A stretch of DNA of 59,065 bases from assembly GCA_002296525.1 (NCBI GenBank), contig DBIA01000022.1, forward strand, positions 43,090-102,154. Reading direction: 5' to 3'. Below are positions 1 to 9,072 of the stretch, one piece after another (positions within the stretch are counted from its first letter, which is position 1; each line of letters begins with the position of its first letter). Made by a program: the position numbers and the translations under genes. The notes under the pieces were generated by a model. That model saw only the letters and a program-made list of their open reading frames with translations. It searched no databases and was not told the DNA's origin. This DNA is from Candidatus Neomicrothrix sp. UBA814 (GTDB lineage: Bacteria > Actinomycetota > Acidimicrobiia > Acidimicrobiales > Poriferisodalaceae).

Positions 1-114
1 GCGTGAACTCCAGACTTCACCACGGGACCAACCGTGCTTGCTGCTATATATCAAACAAGCAAGAGGTTGAATTCTGGCGTGACGAGCCTCTTATTGCAAC
101 TTGTGAGGATTTAT

Positions 115-507
115 TCATTCGGAAGAGTCAGCACGAAATCTCGGATCGAGCTCCTCATCGGTGACTGGCCGCATCAACAATTCGATTGCGTTCCAAAGAG
201 TGCGCGATATGGGATCAAACAAGATCGGGAAGACTACGCCGATAGGAGCGGCGATCAGCAACAAGGTAGCCGTTGACACATCCGTCCCAAGTACAACCAA
301 ACTAAGAGCGACCCCGATCAGAACGAGGCCAGCGCTTGTCACGGTATTAATCGCTACGGCACCAAGGGAGTGACCTTCCATGCGCTCGAAGTGGAGTCCG
401 CACTTAGGGCAATCTTGAGCCATTGAGAACATCCCCCATTGTTCGAACAACCCTCGTGCACCACATACACCACAAGCCATTGTTAGTCCGCGCCACAGAA
501 CCTTCAT
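115..507 (-). CDS. DUF983 family membrane protein
   Basis: A 130-residue protein of the DUF983 type. Two CxxC pairs (C12/C15 and C33/C36) form an N-terminal zinc-ribbon-like module, and two hydrophobic helices follow at about residues 52-75 and 78-98. The family is common in Actinobacteria and Proteobacteria; its biochemical role is not established. The start overlaps the stop of the upstream glycosylase-type gene by four bases (ATGA), so the two are probably translationally coupled. The family assignment rests on the Cys pattern plus paired helices; the function is unknown. Confidence 0.8.
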   Translation of the reverse strand: MKVLWRGLTMACGVCGARGLFEQWGMFSMAQDCPKCGLHFERMEGHSLGAVAINTVTSAGLVLIGVALSLVVLGTDVSTATLLLIAAPIGVVFPILFDPISRTLWNAIELLMRPVTDEELDPRFRADSSE

Positions 508-1715
508 GCGGCCATCACTCTTCTCAATTGACTTGCCAGATTGCCGCGCTGCCCCACCTTGACTCTTTCAAGATTCCTCCAGAAAGCCAACGACTGAAGT
601 TCGAGGGCAAGGCTTTCCACAACGCCGTCCTCTACTTTTGAGGGTTCAGAGTGAACCGCTGGGACGTGCAGGACTCCACTCTTGGTATCAGCTCGTACGT
701 CTACTCGAGCGCGTAATTCGTTGTTGTGCAGGAACGGTAAAACGTAATAGCCGTGCACTCGTTTCTTCGCGGGGACATAAATCTCCAAGCGATACTTGAA
801 TTGAAAGAGGCGTTCCACACGAGGCCTAAACCAAATAAGAGGGTCGAAAGGGCTCAGGAGTACTGACTTAGAGTTAACGGCCGCGGACTTGGTACCCCTT
901 TGCACGTAGCCCGGGCGGTCCCAGCCCTCCACTTCCATTTCAAGCAATTCGTTGTTTTCTACTAACTCCTGAATTCGTTGCTTGCCTTCCCGTTTCGGAA
1001 GACGGAAATAGTCGACTAAATCCTCTGCTGCTCCAACACCCAGATGGCCGGCTGCTCTTTTAATTAATTCAGCTTGCGCTTCAACTTCGTCAAGCGACTC
1101 ATTGAGAATCTCCGAAGATATAACCCTTTCTGATAGATCGTAATAGCGGGTGAAATTGTGGCGATGGCTAACCGATACCCGTCCGATCCAAAACAACCAC
1201 TCCAGAGCAATCTTTGAATCTGACCAGCCCCACCACGGGTCTCGCCTCCGATTTTTTTGGAGCTCACCGGCACTTACGGGACCGTTTGCACGAACATAGT
1301 CCTCGATTTGTTGAACAAAGTTCGGGTTCTCTGAGACAAAGCGCCGGATCCCTTTCCACAGTTCACCATTTTCGGCCCGTCGCATGCGCCACTTAAACAA
1401 CGCTCGGTCTCGCTCTGGAATAAAGCTGGCTTCATGACACCAATACTCGATCAACTCGCGGCGTTTGTAAGTCGCGTCGTCTAGTAACTCCAATAAAGCA
1501 TTATGAGAGCCCCCAAGCCGACTTCGAAGCACTAATAAATGAGACCGGGCAACTGCGTTTACTGCATCAATTTGTAGGACACCGAACTGTTTAAAAGCGC
1601 GTCTCAAATGCCGAATGTCAAGTCGAGTCGAAACTGGTGAACTTTTATGATCCAAGCCCTGTGCAGATATAGCCAACGATCTCGCCTGCAACGAGGAGAT
1701 CTGGCCGTCTTTCAC
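504..1715 (-). CDS. YcaQ/AlkX-type winged-helix DNA glycosylase family protein
   Basis: A 403-residue protein of the HTH_42 (YcaQ) family, whose characterised members unhook DNA interstrand crosslinks or excise bulky alkylated bases. The catalytic region is recognisable as a Q-I-D triplet at residues 48-50 within LQIDAVNAV. In the family a Q-hydrophobic-D triplet marks the YcaQ (AlkX) branch, whereas the AlkZ branch has Q-hydrophobic-Q. Length is normal for the family. It lies downstream of rpmB-rpmG on the same strand and is coupled by ATGA overlap to the DUF983 gene. The repair role is inferred from family membership; activity on crosslinks is not shown by the sequence. Confidence 0.85.
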   Translation of the reverse strand: MKDGQISSLQARSLAISAQGLDHKSSPVSTRLDIRHLRRAFKQFGVLQIDAVNAVARSHLLVLRSRLGGSHNALLELLDDATYKRRELIEYWCHEASFIPERDRALFKWRMRRAENGELWKGIRRFVSENPNFVQQIEDYVRANGPVSAGELQKNRRRDPWWGWSDSKIALEWLFWIGRVSVSHRHNFTRYYDLSERVISSEILNESLDEVEAQAELIKRAAGHLGVGAAEDLVDYFRLPKREGKQRIQELVENNELLEMEVEGWDRPGYVQRGTKSAAVNSKSVLLSPFDPLIWFRPRVERLFQFKYRLEIYVPAKKRVHGYYVLPFLHNNELRARVDVRADTKSGVLHVPAVHSEPSKVEDGVVESLALELQSLAFWRNLERVKVGQRGNLASQLRRVMAA

Positions 1716-1752
1716 AACCGTGGTTTCAAGATGAAGATCTCAGACGAGATTC

Positions 1753-1917
1753 TCAGCGTTCTTCTTTAAAAATTACGTGTTGGCGAATCACTGGGTCGTA
1801 TTTCTTCAATTCGATCCGCTCACGAGTATTTGTTTTGTTTTTACGCGTTGAATATGTGTAGCCCGTTCCGGCAGTTGACTTCAGCTTGATCACTGGTCGC
1901 TTATCGCTCTTTGCCAT
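1753..1917 (-). CDS. rpmG: 50S ribosomal protein L33
   Basis: A 54-residue basic protein beginning MAKSDKRPVIKLKSTAGTGY and containing the TRKNKTNTRERIELKKYDP stretch typical of L33. It has no CxxC pairs, so it is the zinc-independent (C-minus) form. Its ATG overlaps the rpmB stop by one base (TGATG on the minus strand), which fixes the start. It is a structural component of the large ribosomal subunit. Confidence 0.95.
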   Translation of the reverse strand: MAKSDKRPVIKLKSTAGTGYTYSTRKNKTNTRERIELKKYDPVIRQHVIFKEER

Positions 1918-2153
1918 CAGACTTTCTCCCCACGACGACGGAGGTCAGCTAGAACTGACTCAATTCCACGTTTGTTGATGATCTTGATTCCTTTAGCACT
2001 CACCATCAAAGTTACGTGACGCTTTTCGTTCGGTACGTAAAACTTCTTTTTCTGAATATTCGGCTTAAACCAACGCTTGTTACGGCGATGAGAGTGAGAA
2101 ACAGTAAAACCAGTTGTAGGTCTGCGACCGGTGACTTGACAGACGTTGCTCAT
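1917..2153 (-). CDS. rpmB: 50S ribosomal protein L28
   Basis: A 78-residue protein starting MSNVCQVTGRRPTTG, with VSHSHRRNKRWFKPN in the middle, which is diagnostic of bacterial L28. An in-frame extension of 21 codons upstream is possible but does not resemble L28, so the start at 2153 was chosen. Only one N-terminal Cys is present and the Zn-ribbon form is absent, in step with the zinc-free L33 next door. It is a component of the large ribosomal subunit and forms a pair with rpmG. Confidence 0.95.
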   Translation of the reverse strand: MSNVCQVTGRRPTTGFTVSHSHRRNKRWFKPNIQKKKFYVPNEKRHVTLMVSAKGIKIINKRGIESVLADLRRRGEKV

Positions 2154-2256
2154 AGAAACTCTCAAGATCAGGAGTGGCTCTACGGCCACTGGAATAACGA
2201 CGTTCAAGGCTAACACCGAGGTGAGCTAAACACGATCTCCTGGCGGGCATGGTCTT

Positions 2257-3327
2257 CTAAACGTGAGGAATAATTTCCTGACCAATTCGCTCAAGGACTT
2301 CAAATCTTGGATCAAAATTAGGAAGAATCATTAACTGATCAAGTCCGCGTTCTTCAAGCTGCTGAAGTCGATCGATCACCTCACTTGCCGTCCCGACAAT
2401 GCACGTCGCGTCTATGAGCTCGGGAGTCACGAAACGCTCTTCTTCCGGGATTACCCAACAGTTATGCCCGGCGTGTATCCGTTGATGAATTCTTTCGGGG
2501 TCATAGTCGGCGAGCATTGAGGTGTACTCATCCCAAATGTCGTCAAGGCGGCTTCCAGGTGATCGACCAAGTTGACGGTACTGGTCGTAAGAGTAATGCA
2601 CCGACGCCATAGCCATAGCTCCAGCTTCTGCTTTAACCCGAGGACTTTCGATGGTTTCTCCATCTTCAAGAACCACAATTGTGGTGAGAGAGCACGTCAA
2701 ATAATTCTCCCTATCAAGTTCCCGTCCCGCCTCAGCGGCCCCCCGTTCGATCATTTCCCACGTGCGATCCATTGCTTGCGTATCGGGTGGTATCGACAGG
2801 ACCGCGCCATCAGCATGCTTCCCCGCTAATGCCAATGACTTTGGACCGAAGCCCGACACGTACAACGGAATGGGATCTTCGAAATTTACAAATCCCTTAT
2901 CGGGCATGATGTGCCGAATGGGACTCACGTGACCTCCGAAAGAGTGTTCAGCTTCCTCACCCTTGAGCAAAGGCTTAATTGCTTCGAGATACTGATCAAA
3001 CTCAGCAATTCTTTGGGGCTTATGACCCATGATGCGCATAGCTGTATTACCAGTTCCTAGACCAAGAAAAGTCCTGCCTGGGGCGAGGGCATTAATTGTG
3101 GCGATCGACGCAGCCGTTACTGGTGCCGGTCGCGTACCTGAAACTGACACGCCGGTGCCAATGTTGATTGTGCTTGTCCGATCAGCGACTAAAGCTAGAG
3201 CGGCGTAACAGTCAGACCACAACATCTGGCTATCCGCAAGCCACGCGTGTGAATATCCGAGCTCCTCGGCTCGAACGACATAATCGATATCCCCGACATG
3301 TGAAGCAACGCAAACACCTATATCCAT
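2257..3327 (-). CDS. LLM-class flavin/F420-dependent oxidoreductase
   Basis: A 356-residue luciferase-like monooxygenase-fold protein. The N-terminal beta strand (MDIGVCVASHVGD), the ADSQMLWSDCYAALALVA segment and the PGRTFLGLGTGN motif match the LLM superfamily, and their spacing resembles methylenetetrahydromethanopterin-reductase-like members that use cofactor F420 in Actinobacteria. Substrate and cofactor cannot be read from sequence alone; FMN is also possible. It lies 23 bases downstream of the lipoprotein gene on the same strand, so the two may be co-transcribed. Confidence 0.85.
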   Translation of the reverse strand: MDIGVCVASHVGDIDYVVRAEELGYSHAWLADSQMLWSDCYAALALVADRTSTINIGTGVSVSGTRPAPVTAASIATINALAPGRTFLGLGTGNTAMRIMGHKPQRIAEFDQYLEAIKPLLKGEEAEHSFGGHVSPIRHIMPDKGFVNFEDPIPLYVSGFGPKSLALAGKHADGAVLSIPPDTQAMDRTWEMIERGAAEAGRELDRENYLTCSLTTIVVLEDGETIESPRVKAEAGAMAMASVHYSYDQYRQLGRSPGSRLDDIWDEYTSMLADYDPERIHQRIHAGHNCWVIPEEERFVTPELIDATCIVGTASEVIDRLQQLEERGLDQLMILPNFDPRFEVLERIGQEIIPHV

Positions 3328-3350
3328 GACGAGACTCTAGGACACAACAC

Positions 3351-4973
3351 CTATCGCTCGCCCAGCGCGAATAGTCCGCCTTCTCTGGAACCGATATAGA
3401 TTCGGCCCTCCCAAACCGTCGGCGTTGCCTCTAGACAGCCACCGATTTCTACTCGCCAAATCTCGATGGGTTCCACATCTGGCTGCTCAACCCCATATGC
3501 CCGCAAATGGCCGCCGCAGTCCCCAATTAGGAGAATGTCTTCCACGACAACCGGAGAACCCCATAGCGGTCCCTCGAGACTGATAGACCACAAAACTTTT
3601 CCCGAATAACGATCTAGTGACATGAGCTTGCCGGAGTTCGTTGCGACAAAGAGCACGTCCCCATGCAACGCAGGTGTGCTCCAAAATCCCCCAGGCAAAG
3701 TTCTGTCCTCATGAACAGACCAGACCACCGGTGTTTCAGGTTTCGACGGGTCCAGCTTTACTAGCTGACCGACTTCTTGTGATCGAGTAGTAGCACGTTC
3801 GTATTCTGCTGCCACGTAAAGGAAACCTTCATCATCAATAACAATCGTGGCATCAACGTCATCTCCCATCCACCAACGAAAATTACGAACAGGGTCATCA
3901 CCGGTCTGCAGTGGAGAGAGGTCCCACCCCTGAACAAGGCCACCAGAGTTTGCGAACCAAACTGTGTCGCCTGAAATCGCTAAAGAATTTTCGATCGACA
4001 CATTGTTATCTCCAAGGGCGGCAAGTAACTCACGGTCCCAGCCGGGGGCTTGAAAAACAATTTCAGGATCTACTGCGACCCTGCCCGAAGGTTCTAACGA
4101 GCGATTTAAGCGAACTATGTGAAACCAACTGTTTTCGCCACCGGTAATCAAATAATCTTTAAGAATCAGCGGAGCGCCATCCCAGTCATCGTTCCACATC
4201 ATCGGGTTGACCTCGTCACCCGCCATACTCCAAAGCTCGACAAGACGGTCAGGCCGATCGAAGGCCAAGATCCTTAATTGCCCATCTCGAGAGCCGCTGT
4301 AAATGAGAGGGAAACCGTCCGGGTCCACCGTAAGAGAGCCCTTTACGATGTCGCCGGTAACGAATGGCTCCAAGATAGGAGTACCGGTCGATGCGTTTAA
4401 GACATGGATACCGCGGTCGTATGCGCCGATCGCCAACCAGGTTTCATTTTCTAATTCCCATACAGCTGGTTGACCCGTCCATCCGATGCCGCACCAATTT
4501 GTAGTTCGACCGCCCGTTGTTGATAGTGAACATAAATCCCCCTGTTCGGGAAAACGCCAAAGGACTTCTGGCATTAGTGGAACAGGTCCACCTCCATACC
4601 AAGAACGTGTAGGCGACCCGCGAAATGTCAACACCCCGCGTACCTTGTCCCCCCAAGGGCGACCTACTGCTTGGGGATCCCACCAACCTTTATATGGCGG
4701 AACTGGCGCGGTTGGTTCGACAGCGGGAGCCAGAGACGTCGTCGACCTTGGTGTCTTCGACAGTGGCGCTGATGTTGTCGTAGACGTCTGAGGTCTCGAC
4801 GAAGAAGTTGGCACCTGCTGTGCCAGAGTGGTTGAGGCGGCCATTCGGTCATCTGAAACGTCATTGGAACAGGCAGCTAGGGCGAGAAAGAGGAGAAGAA
4901 GTATGAACCACCGCCAACCTGCCAGCGATCCCGATTTATTAAAAACCCTGAGATCAGAAGATGACTTGCTCAT
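3351..4973 (-). CDS. Secreted PQQ-like beta-propeller lipoprotein
   Basis: A 540-residue exported lipoprotein. The N-terminus has basic residues, a hydrophobic core at about 22-32 and a lipobox LAAC with the lipidated Cys at position 35. A Ser/Thr/Pro-rich linker (about 45-90) follows, then a beta-propeller with repeated blades of the type GxLxxLDRYSGKVLW and DGQLRILAFDR, as in PQQ-dehydrogenase-like and BamB-like domains. No catalytic PQQ or calcium site could be identified. A structural or surface-binding role outside the membrane is the safest inference. It is divergently arranged with the two-component system at 5064. Confidence 0.8.
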   Translation of the reverse strand: MSKSSSDLRVFNKSGSLAGWRWFILLLLFLALAACSNDVSDDRMAASTTLAQQVPTSSSRPQTSTTTSAPLSKTPRSTTSLAPAVEPTAPVPPYKGWWDPQAVGRPWGDKVRGVLTFRGSPTRSWYGGGPVPLMPEVLWRFPEQGDLCSLSTTGGRTTNWCGIGWTGQPAVWELENETWLAIGAYDRGIHVLNASTGTPILEPFVTGDIVKGSLTVDPDGFPLIYSGSRDGQLRILAFDRPDRLVELWSMAGDEVNPMMWNDDWDGAPLILKDYLITGGENSWFHIVRLNRSLEPSGRVAVDPEIVFQAPGWDRELLAALGDNNVSIENSLAISGDTVWFANSGGLVQGWDLSPLQTGDDPVRNFRWWMGDDVDATIVIDDEGFLYVAAEYERATTRSQEVGQLVKLDPSKPETPVVWSVHEDRTLPGGFWSTPALHGDVLFVATNSGKLMSLDRYSGKVLWSISLEGPLWGSPVVVEDILLIGDCGGHLRAYGVEQPDVEPIEIWRVEIGGCLEATPTVWEGRIYIGSREGGLFALGER

Positions 4974-5063
4974 TGTGGATCAGATCCTATTCGGGGCCGA
5001 TGTAGTGGCGATGATCATTGATTCTCATCCAACATTCATCTTGAGGAGATAAACCGATCACTG

Positions 5064-5774
5064 ATGGACAGAGCCCAACGCGCCCCAGAAGCCTTTACCG
5101 TTGTGGGTATCGTCGACGACGATCGCCGAATTCGCAACGCCCTAGAGCGCGCGCTCAAAGCAGAAAATTATCAAGTGGTAACTGCATCGGATGGGTTGCA
5201 AGCTTTAGAAATTGCAGATGCAGTTGATCTGATGATCCTTGATTTGACCATGCCGCATCTTGGTGGAATCGAAGTGTGCCAGCGGTTGCGTTCTGAAGGT
5301 TCAGAATTGCCAATTTTGTTGCTAACGGCACGTCAAGAAACTGAACACCGTGTAATGGGCCTGGACTCTGGGGCTGACGACTACTTGGCAAAGCCGTTCG
5401 CTCTTGATGAATTACTGGCGCGGGTAAGAGCGTTACTGAGACGGAATAAGCGTGAAGCCGTCTCAACTGAGCAGCCCCTTCTATGTTTTCAGGATCTGTG
5501 CCTAGATAGGCAAGCTCACCAGGCCTACAGGGACAATCAACTCCTGGACTTAACGCGAACGGAGTATGAGCTACTCGAACTTTTTCTAGAACACCCCAAC
5601 CAAGTGTTGACCCGAGACCAAATATACGCCGCTGTTTGGGGCTACGACGCAACGCTGGCGTCGAACAGCTTGGAGGTCTACGTGGGGTACTTACGCCGCA
5701 AAACGGAAACTAATGATCGTGAACGACTAATCCGAACCGTCCGCGGTGTCGGTTATGTCCTTAGGGCCTCATGA
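5064..5774 (+). CDS. OmpR/PhoB-family response regulator
   Basis: A 236-residue response regulator. The receiver domain (about 13-125) has the acidic pocket D18-D20, phospho-acceptor D60 in LMILDLTMP, T88 in LLLTAR and K110 in LAKPF. A winged-helix output domain (about 135-236) ends in the RTVRGVGYVLR wing typical of OmpR/PhoB proteins. The stop overlaps the start of the sensor kinase by four bases, so the pair forms one operon resembling actinobacterial MprA/MprB. The 90-base divergent gap upstream probably contains its promoter. Target genes are unknown. Confidence 0.93.
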   Translation: MDRAQRAPEAFTVVGIVDDDRRIRNALERALKAENYQVVTASDGLQALEIADAVDLMILDLTMPHLGGIEVCQRLRSEGSELPILLLTARQETEHRVMGLDSGADDYLAKPFALDELLARVRALLRRNKREAVSTEQPLLCFQDLCLDRQAHQAYRDNQLLDLTRTEYELLELFLEHPNQVLTRDQIYAAVWGYDATLASNSLEVYVGYLRRKTETNDRERLIRTVRGVGYVLRAS

Positions 5775-7099
5775 GTTTTCGCGCCCGGGTAGCAGTTCTA
5801 ATAGCGATGGTCGTAGCAATCGTCGTAGCGGTTGTAGCCGGAAGCTTCTTGTATATGGCTAGAGCTACATCACTGCGAACTTTGGATGACACACTGCGAG
5901 ATCGGGCAGCTGTGGTGGTGCAGTTGGGCGACAAATTAGGACGCCCACAAGAATTTGATCGACGGCTGTTCGGAAGATACGCGCCTGATGACGTGTTGCT
6001 CCAGGTTTTCGACACTAGAGGCCGCATCTGGGCGAGCAACGTTGAACCTTTGCCCATTACCCGCGACGACCTAGCTATTGCTCGCGGCAATTCTCGCAGT
6101 CGAATCGGTACCAGCGAAGTTGCTGAATATCGGATGCGGATATTGACGGTCCCATTAAAGATGCCCGGTCGTGCCGTGATGATCGCCCGTCCTATGGATG
6201 AGGTAGATAACTTACTGGCGGGTCTATGGCGGATCAGTCTCCAGATTTTCGTAATCGGCGTTGCCGGGGCAGGCATTTCTGGTTTTGTCATAGCGAGTCG
6301 GGTTGTCCGCCCGGTGAAACGTTTAACCCAAGCGGCTAACGACGTGGCAGTCACTCAAGACGTGGATCAGCCGATCGAAGTTCAAAGAGATGACGAGTTT
6401 GGTCAACTAGCTGCAAGTTTTAATCAAATGCTGAGCGCATTGAGTGCTTCTCGAGAACAACAGCACCGCCTCGTGACCGACGCAAGTCATGAACTGCGTA
6501 CGCCGATAACTAGTCTTCGGACAAATTTGGAACACATCCAAAGGTCAGCGTCAATTCCAGAGAACGAACGTCAGGAGATTCTGGACGATGTGCTGTTTGA
6601 ACTCGATGAGTTAACCGGGTTGGTAACTGAACTGGTTGAACTTGCAACGGATCGACATCAAATGGACGATCCTTCCCTAGTTGAGCTCGATGACTTGGTT
6701 GACGTTGTTGTCCAGCGGCACCAGCGGCGAACATCTTCTCCGATTGAACTCACAGCAGAACCATGCCAAGTGATGGCTGTCCCGGCGCTTCTCGAGAGGG
6801 CGATATCAAACATGCTTGATAATGCGCTTAAGTGGAGTCCACCAGCAGCTGCCATTCACGTGGAGGTCGTCGATGGTTCCGTGACGGTGCGCGACGACGG
6901 TCCGGGAATCTCTCTTGATGAACGCGAACGAGTATTTGAGCGGTTCTATAGGTCCGAAGATGCAAAATCATCGCCTGGCTCAGGATTAGGTCTGTCGATT
7001 GTTCGTCATGTGGCCGAGAGTTTTGGTGGCGATGCGCGAATTCTCGACGAAGGAGATCGAGGTACAGCGGTGAAACTCTGGTTACCGCCGATCAACTAA
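5771..7099 (+). CDS. HAMP-domain sensor histidine kinase
   Basis: A 442-residue inner-membrane sensor kinase. The first membrane helix is at about 7-28, an extracytoplasmic sensor region of about 125 residues follows, and the second helix is at about 156-176. A HAMP linker (about 177-230) leads into the HisKA motif DASHELRTPITSL with phospho-acceptor H240. The HATPase_c domain carries the N-box (MLDNALKWS), G1 (RDDGPGIS) and G2 (GSGLGLSIVRH). It should autophosphorylate and pass phosphate to the regulator encoded just upstream. The signal is unknown. Confidence 0.93.
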   Translation: MSFRARVAVLIAMVVAIVVAVVAGSFLYMARATSLRTLDDTLRDRAAVVVQLGDKLGRPQEFDRRLFGRYAPDDVLLQVFDTRGRIWASNVEPLPITRDDLAIARGNSRSRIGTSEVAEYRMRILTVPLKMPGRAVMIARPMDEVDNLLAGLWRISLQIFVIGVAGAGISGFVIASRVVRPVKRLTQAANDVAVTQDVDQPIEVQRDDEFGQLAASFNQMLSALSASREQQHRLVTDASHELRTPITSLRTNLEHIQRSASIPENERQEILDDVLFELDELTGLVTELVELATDRHQMDDPSLVELDDLVDVVVQRHQRRTSSPIELTAEPCQVMAVPALLERAISNMLDNALKWSPPAAAIHVEVVDGSVTVRDDGPGISLDERERVFERFYRSEDAKSSPGSGLGLSIVRHVAESFGGDARILDEGDRGTAVKLWLPPIN

Positions 7100-7136
7100 A
7101 AGAAGTGGGATCGAGGTAGCCCCATGCAGAAAACGG

Positions 7137-7212
7137 TGGCACCCCCAACGGGATTCGAACCCGTGCTGCTGGCGTGAAAGGCCAGTGTCCTAGGCCGCTA
7201 GACGATGGGGGC
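7137..7212 (-). tRNA. tRNA-Glu (UUC)
   Basis: Read on the minus strand, a full cloverleaf is present: acceptor stem GCCCCCA pairing with TGGGGGT (one G-U pair), anticodon stem CTGGC/GCCAG enclosing the loop CTTTCAC with anticodon TTC, and T-arm CGGGTTCGAATCCCG. The discriminator is G and the 3' CCA is encoded (7137-7139). It sits between the sensor kinase gene and the convergent DUF2017 gene. Confidence 0.95.
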
Positions 7213-7271
7213 TAGCAGGCCCAGACTAGAGCCGATGCGTCAGGAAACCACCGATCCTGTAAATCGAAGTG

Positions 7272-7754
7272 CTAGTTATTTGCCACATCAACCAGTTCAC
7301 CCAACAAATGACTCAAATAGTGGTAGATAGCTCGTTGCTGTTGTTCTTGGTCGTTTTCATCTCTAAAGGCTGGTTCGTCATCCTCACTGACGTCTAGGTG
7401 AGTGCCGAGAACGAGACGCAAATCGTTGATACTCGTAATCCAGGCAATCAAAGTCTCAGGACTCAGTTCCTCATCCCGAAGAGTCGACTCCACCACATCT
7501 AGATGGGCCAGTCTCCGTTCTAGTAATTGATCGCGCATCAAACGCTGATACTTATGTTCCTGCTCGGCGTCCTCGACATAGGCCGTAGGGTACAAACGCC
7601 GGATTGAAGGATCGACTGACCCCTCGGGCGACGTGGAGAGAACCAACTCCCTTAACTGCTCGATGAGTTCAGCGATTAGGTGACGTTCTTCATCCGTAAT
7701 TTTTATTTCAACAAAACCGTTTCGTTTCGTTCGAAAGCGTCGGCCGAACTTCAC
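7272..7754 (-). CDS. DUF2017 family protein
   Basis: A 160-residue soluble protein in the position usually occupied by DUF2017 genes, directly after clpS in Actinobacteria. A GTG at 7754 was chosen as start because it lies one base after the clpS stop and gives the normal N-terminus (VKFGRRFRTKRNGFVEIKI); longer in-frame versions would run into clpS. The rest is mostly helical, with an ITDEERHLIAELIEQLREL segment. Function is unknown. The conserved pairing with ClpS suggests, but does not prove, a link to regulated proteolysis. Confidence 0.8.
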   Translation of the reverse strand: MKFGRRFRTKRNGFVEIKITDEERHLIAELIEQLRELVLSTSPEGSVDPSIRRLYPTAYVEDAEQEHKYQRLMRDQLLERRLAHLDVVESTLRDEELSPETLIAWITSINDLRLVLGTHLDVSEDDEPAFRDENDQEQQQRAIYHYLSHLLGELVDVANN

Positions 7755-7755
7755 G

Positions 7756-8094
7756 TTATAAATCCTTTTGCATTGTCGCCCATAACCCGTACTCGTGAAG
7801 CCGAAAGACATCCAACTCAGCTTTTTCTCGAGTGCCGTTAGATACAACAGCGCGACCCTTCTCGTGTACATCGAGCATTAACTGTGTTGCCTTTTCGGTG
7901 CTGTAACCAAAAAGTTTCTGAAGAACAAACACCACATAACTCATCAGATTTATAGGGTCGTTCCACACCAACACCACCCAAGGAACATCTTCATCGGTGA
8001 ATGACTCCGGAATTTCTTCGCCAGTCAGCAGCGGAGAGCTTTCAACTTCTGCTCCGCTCTCGTTCAAAGTCACAGAGGGCAAGAAATAAGACAC
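7756..8094 (-). CDS. clpS: ATP-dependent Clp protease adaptor ClpS
   Basis: A 112-residue protein with the ClpS core: VLVWNDPINLMSYVVFVLQK, then KATQLMLDVHEKGRAVV. The family delivers N-degron substrates to ClpAP or ClpCP by binding the ClpA/ClpC N-domain and the N-terminal residue of the substrate. The N-terminal 30 residues are a variable tail. It sits between ctaA (one-base gap upstream) and the DUF2017 gene. Confidence 0.93.
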   Translation of the reverse strand: MSYFLPSVTLNESGAEVESSPLLTGEEIPESFTDEDVPWVVLVWNDPINLMSYVVFVLQKLFGYSTEKATQLMLDVHEKGRAVVSNGTREKAELDVFRLHEYGLWATMQKDL

Positions 8095-8095
8095 G

Positions 8096-8983
8096 TCACC
8101 CTGCCTTAACCGTTTGAGTCGTAGACACTAGTAGTAGCCGGATTGCCATCACCCAAAGAACGGTCGCTCCCGCAATGTGACAGGCGACTAACACAATTGG
8201 CAGCTTTGTGAAGTACTGCACGTAGCCAATCAGGGCTTGACCTAGCGCTACCAGCAAGAAAACGTTTACCCGGCGAAAAAAGTGGCTGTCGGTATCGTTG
8301 CGGACTCTCAACCTCAACATGATTGAAACGGCTAGTAACGCCACAACTGTACATCCGTGGATTCTCGCAACACTTGGGAACGAGAATCCCAGACGCGCAA
8401 CGTTTTCATCACCACCGTGAGGGCCCGTCGCAGTTACAAATGTGCCTGCAACTATGACCACTGCAGTCATGAACACGATCAGGTAGGAGTGATATCTCAG
8501 TGAAGAACTAACCAATGTTCTTCCGACAGATCGTCGATTTGGGCGGGCCAGATCCTCAAGTACAACTGAGTTCCAAATAAGAACCATTGACAACAAGAAA
8601 TGACCCATCACAATGGGAGGCGATAGGTGAGTGAGAACAGTTATTGCCCCTAGAGCGATTTGCGCCGCGACGCCAATGACTAATCCCCATGACCAAACGG
8701 TGAGGGCGCGCACCGGCGGTACCCGCCTCAACGAACCCAAGACCGCTAAGACAACAGCGAGCGACACGAGACCGGTAACCAACCGGTTACCAAATTCCAC
8801 CCAAGCGTGAAAATCCGCCTCTGGAACCAACTGACCAGGTTCACAATTCGGCCAGTCACTGCAACCTAATCCACTACCCGTGAGCCTTACAGCCGCGCCC
8901 GACACCACTATTGCGGACAGAAGCCACAGCGCATATCGAGTCAACCAGTGGTATTGACGAGGGTTCAAATGGACGATTCTCAC
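8096..8983 (-). CDS. ctaA: Heme A synthase (COX15/CtaA family)
   Basis: An integral membrane protein of about 295 residues that converts heme O to heme A for the aa3-type oxidase. The CtaA signature GAAVRLTGSGLGCSDWPNC is near the N-terminus, with seven to eight hydrophobic helices and conserved His residues in GNRLV/GHFLL/RIHG/CHIAG contexts that can serve as heme ligands. A GTG at 8983 was chosen because it gives the usual short N-terminus and leaves 89 bases for divergent promoters; a GTG at 9043 would add 20 unusual residues. It is divergent from ctaB. Confidence 0.9.
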   Translation of the reverse strand: MRIVHLNPRQYHWLTRYALWLLSAIVVSGAAVRLTGSGLGCSDWPNCEPGQLVPEADFHAWVEFGNRLVTGLVSLAVVLAVLGSLRRVPPVRALTVWSWGLVIGVAAQIALGAITVLTHLSPPIVMGHFLLSMVLIWNSVVLEDLARPNRRSVGRTLVSSSLRYHSYLIVFMTAVVIVAGTFVTATGPHGGDENVARLGFSFPSVARIHGCTVVALLAVSIMLRLRVRNDTDSHFFRRVNVFLLVALGQALIGYVQYFTKLPIVLVACHIAGATVLWVMAIRLLLVSTTQTVKAG

Positions 8984-9072
8984 AGTAATGAACCTAGGAC
9001 TTAAACAACATTCTGCGCGAATCGTCTCATCTAGTTGGGTCACCGAGCGTTTGGGTCGTATCGTGGCGCACG

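Noticed and set aside
1..114. Weak TGCTTG/CAAGCA inverted repeat (35-61) after the DUF983 gene
   Set aside because: The stem is only six pairs with a 15-base loop and no T-run on the relevant strand; the stretch otherwise shows nothing.
7137..7212. Integration site at tRNA-Glu or tRNA-Lys
   Set aside because: No integrase, direct repeat of the tRNA end or foreign gene block lies next to either tRNA.
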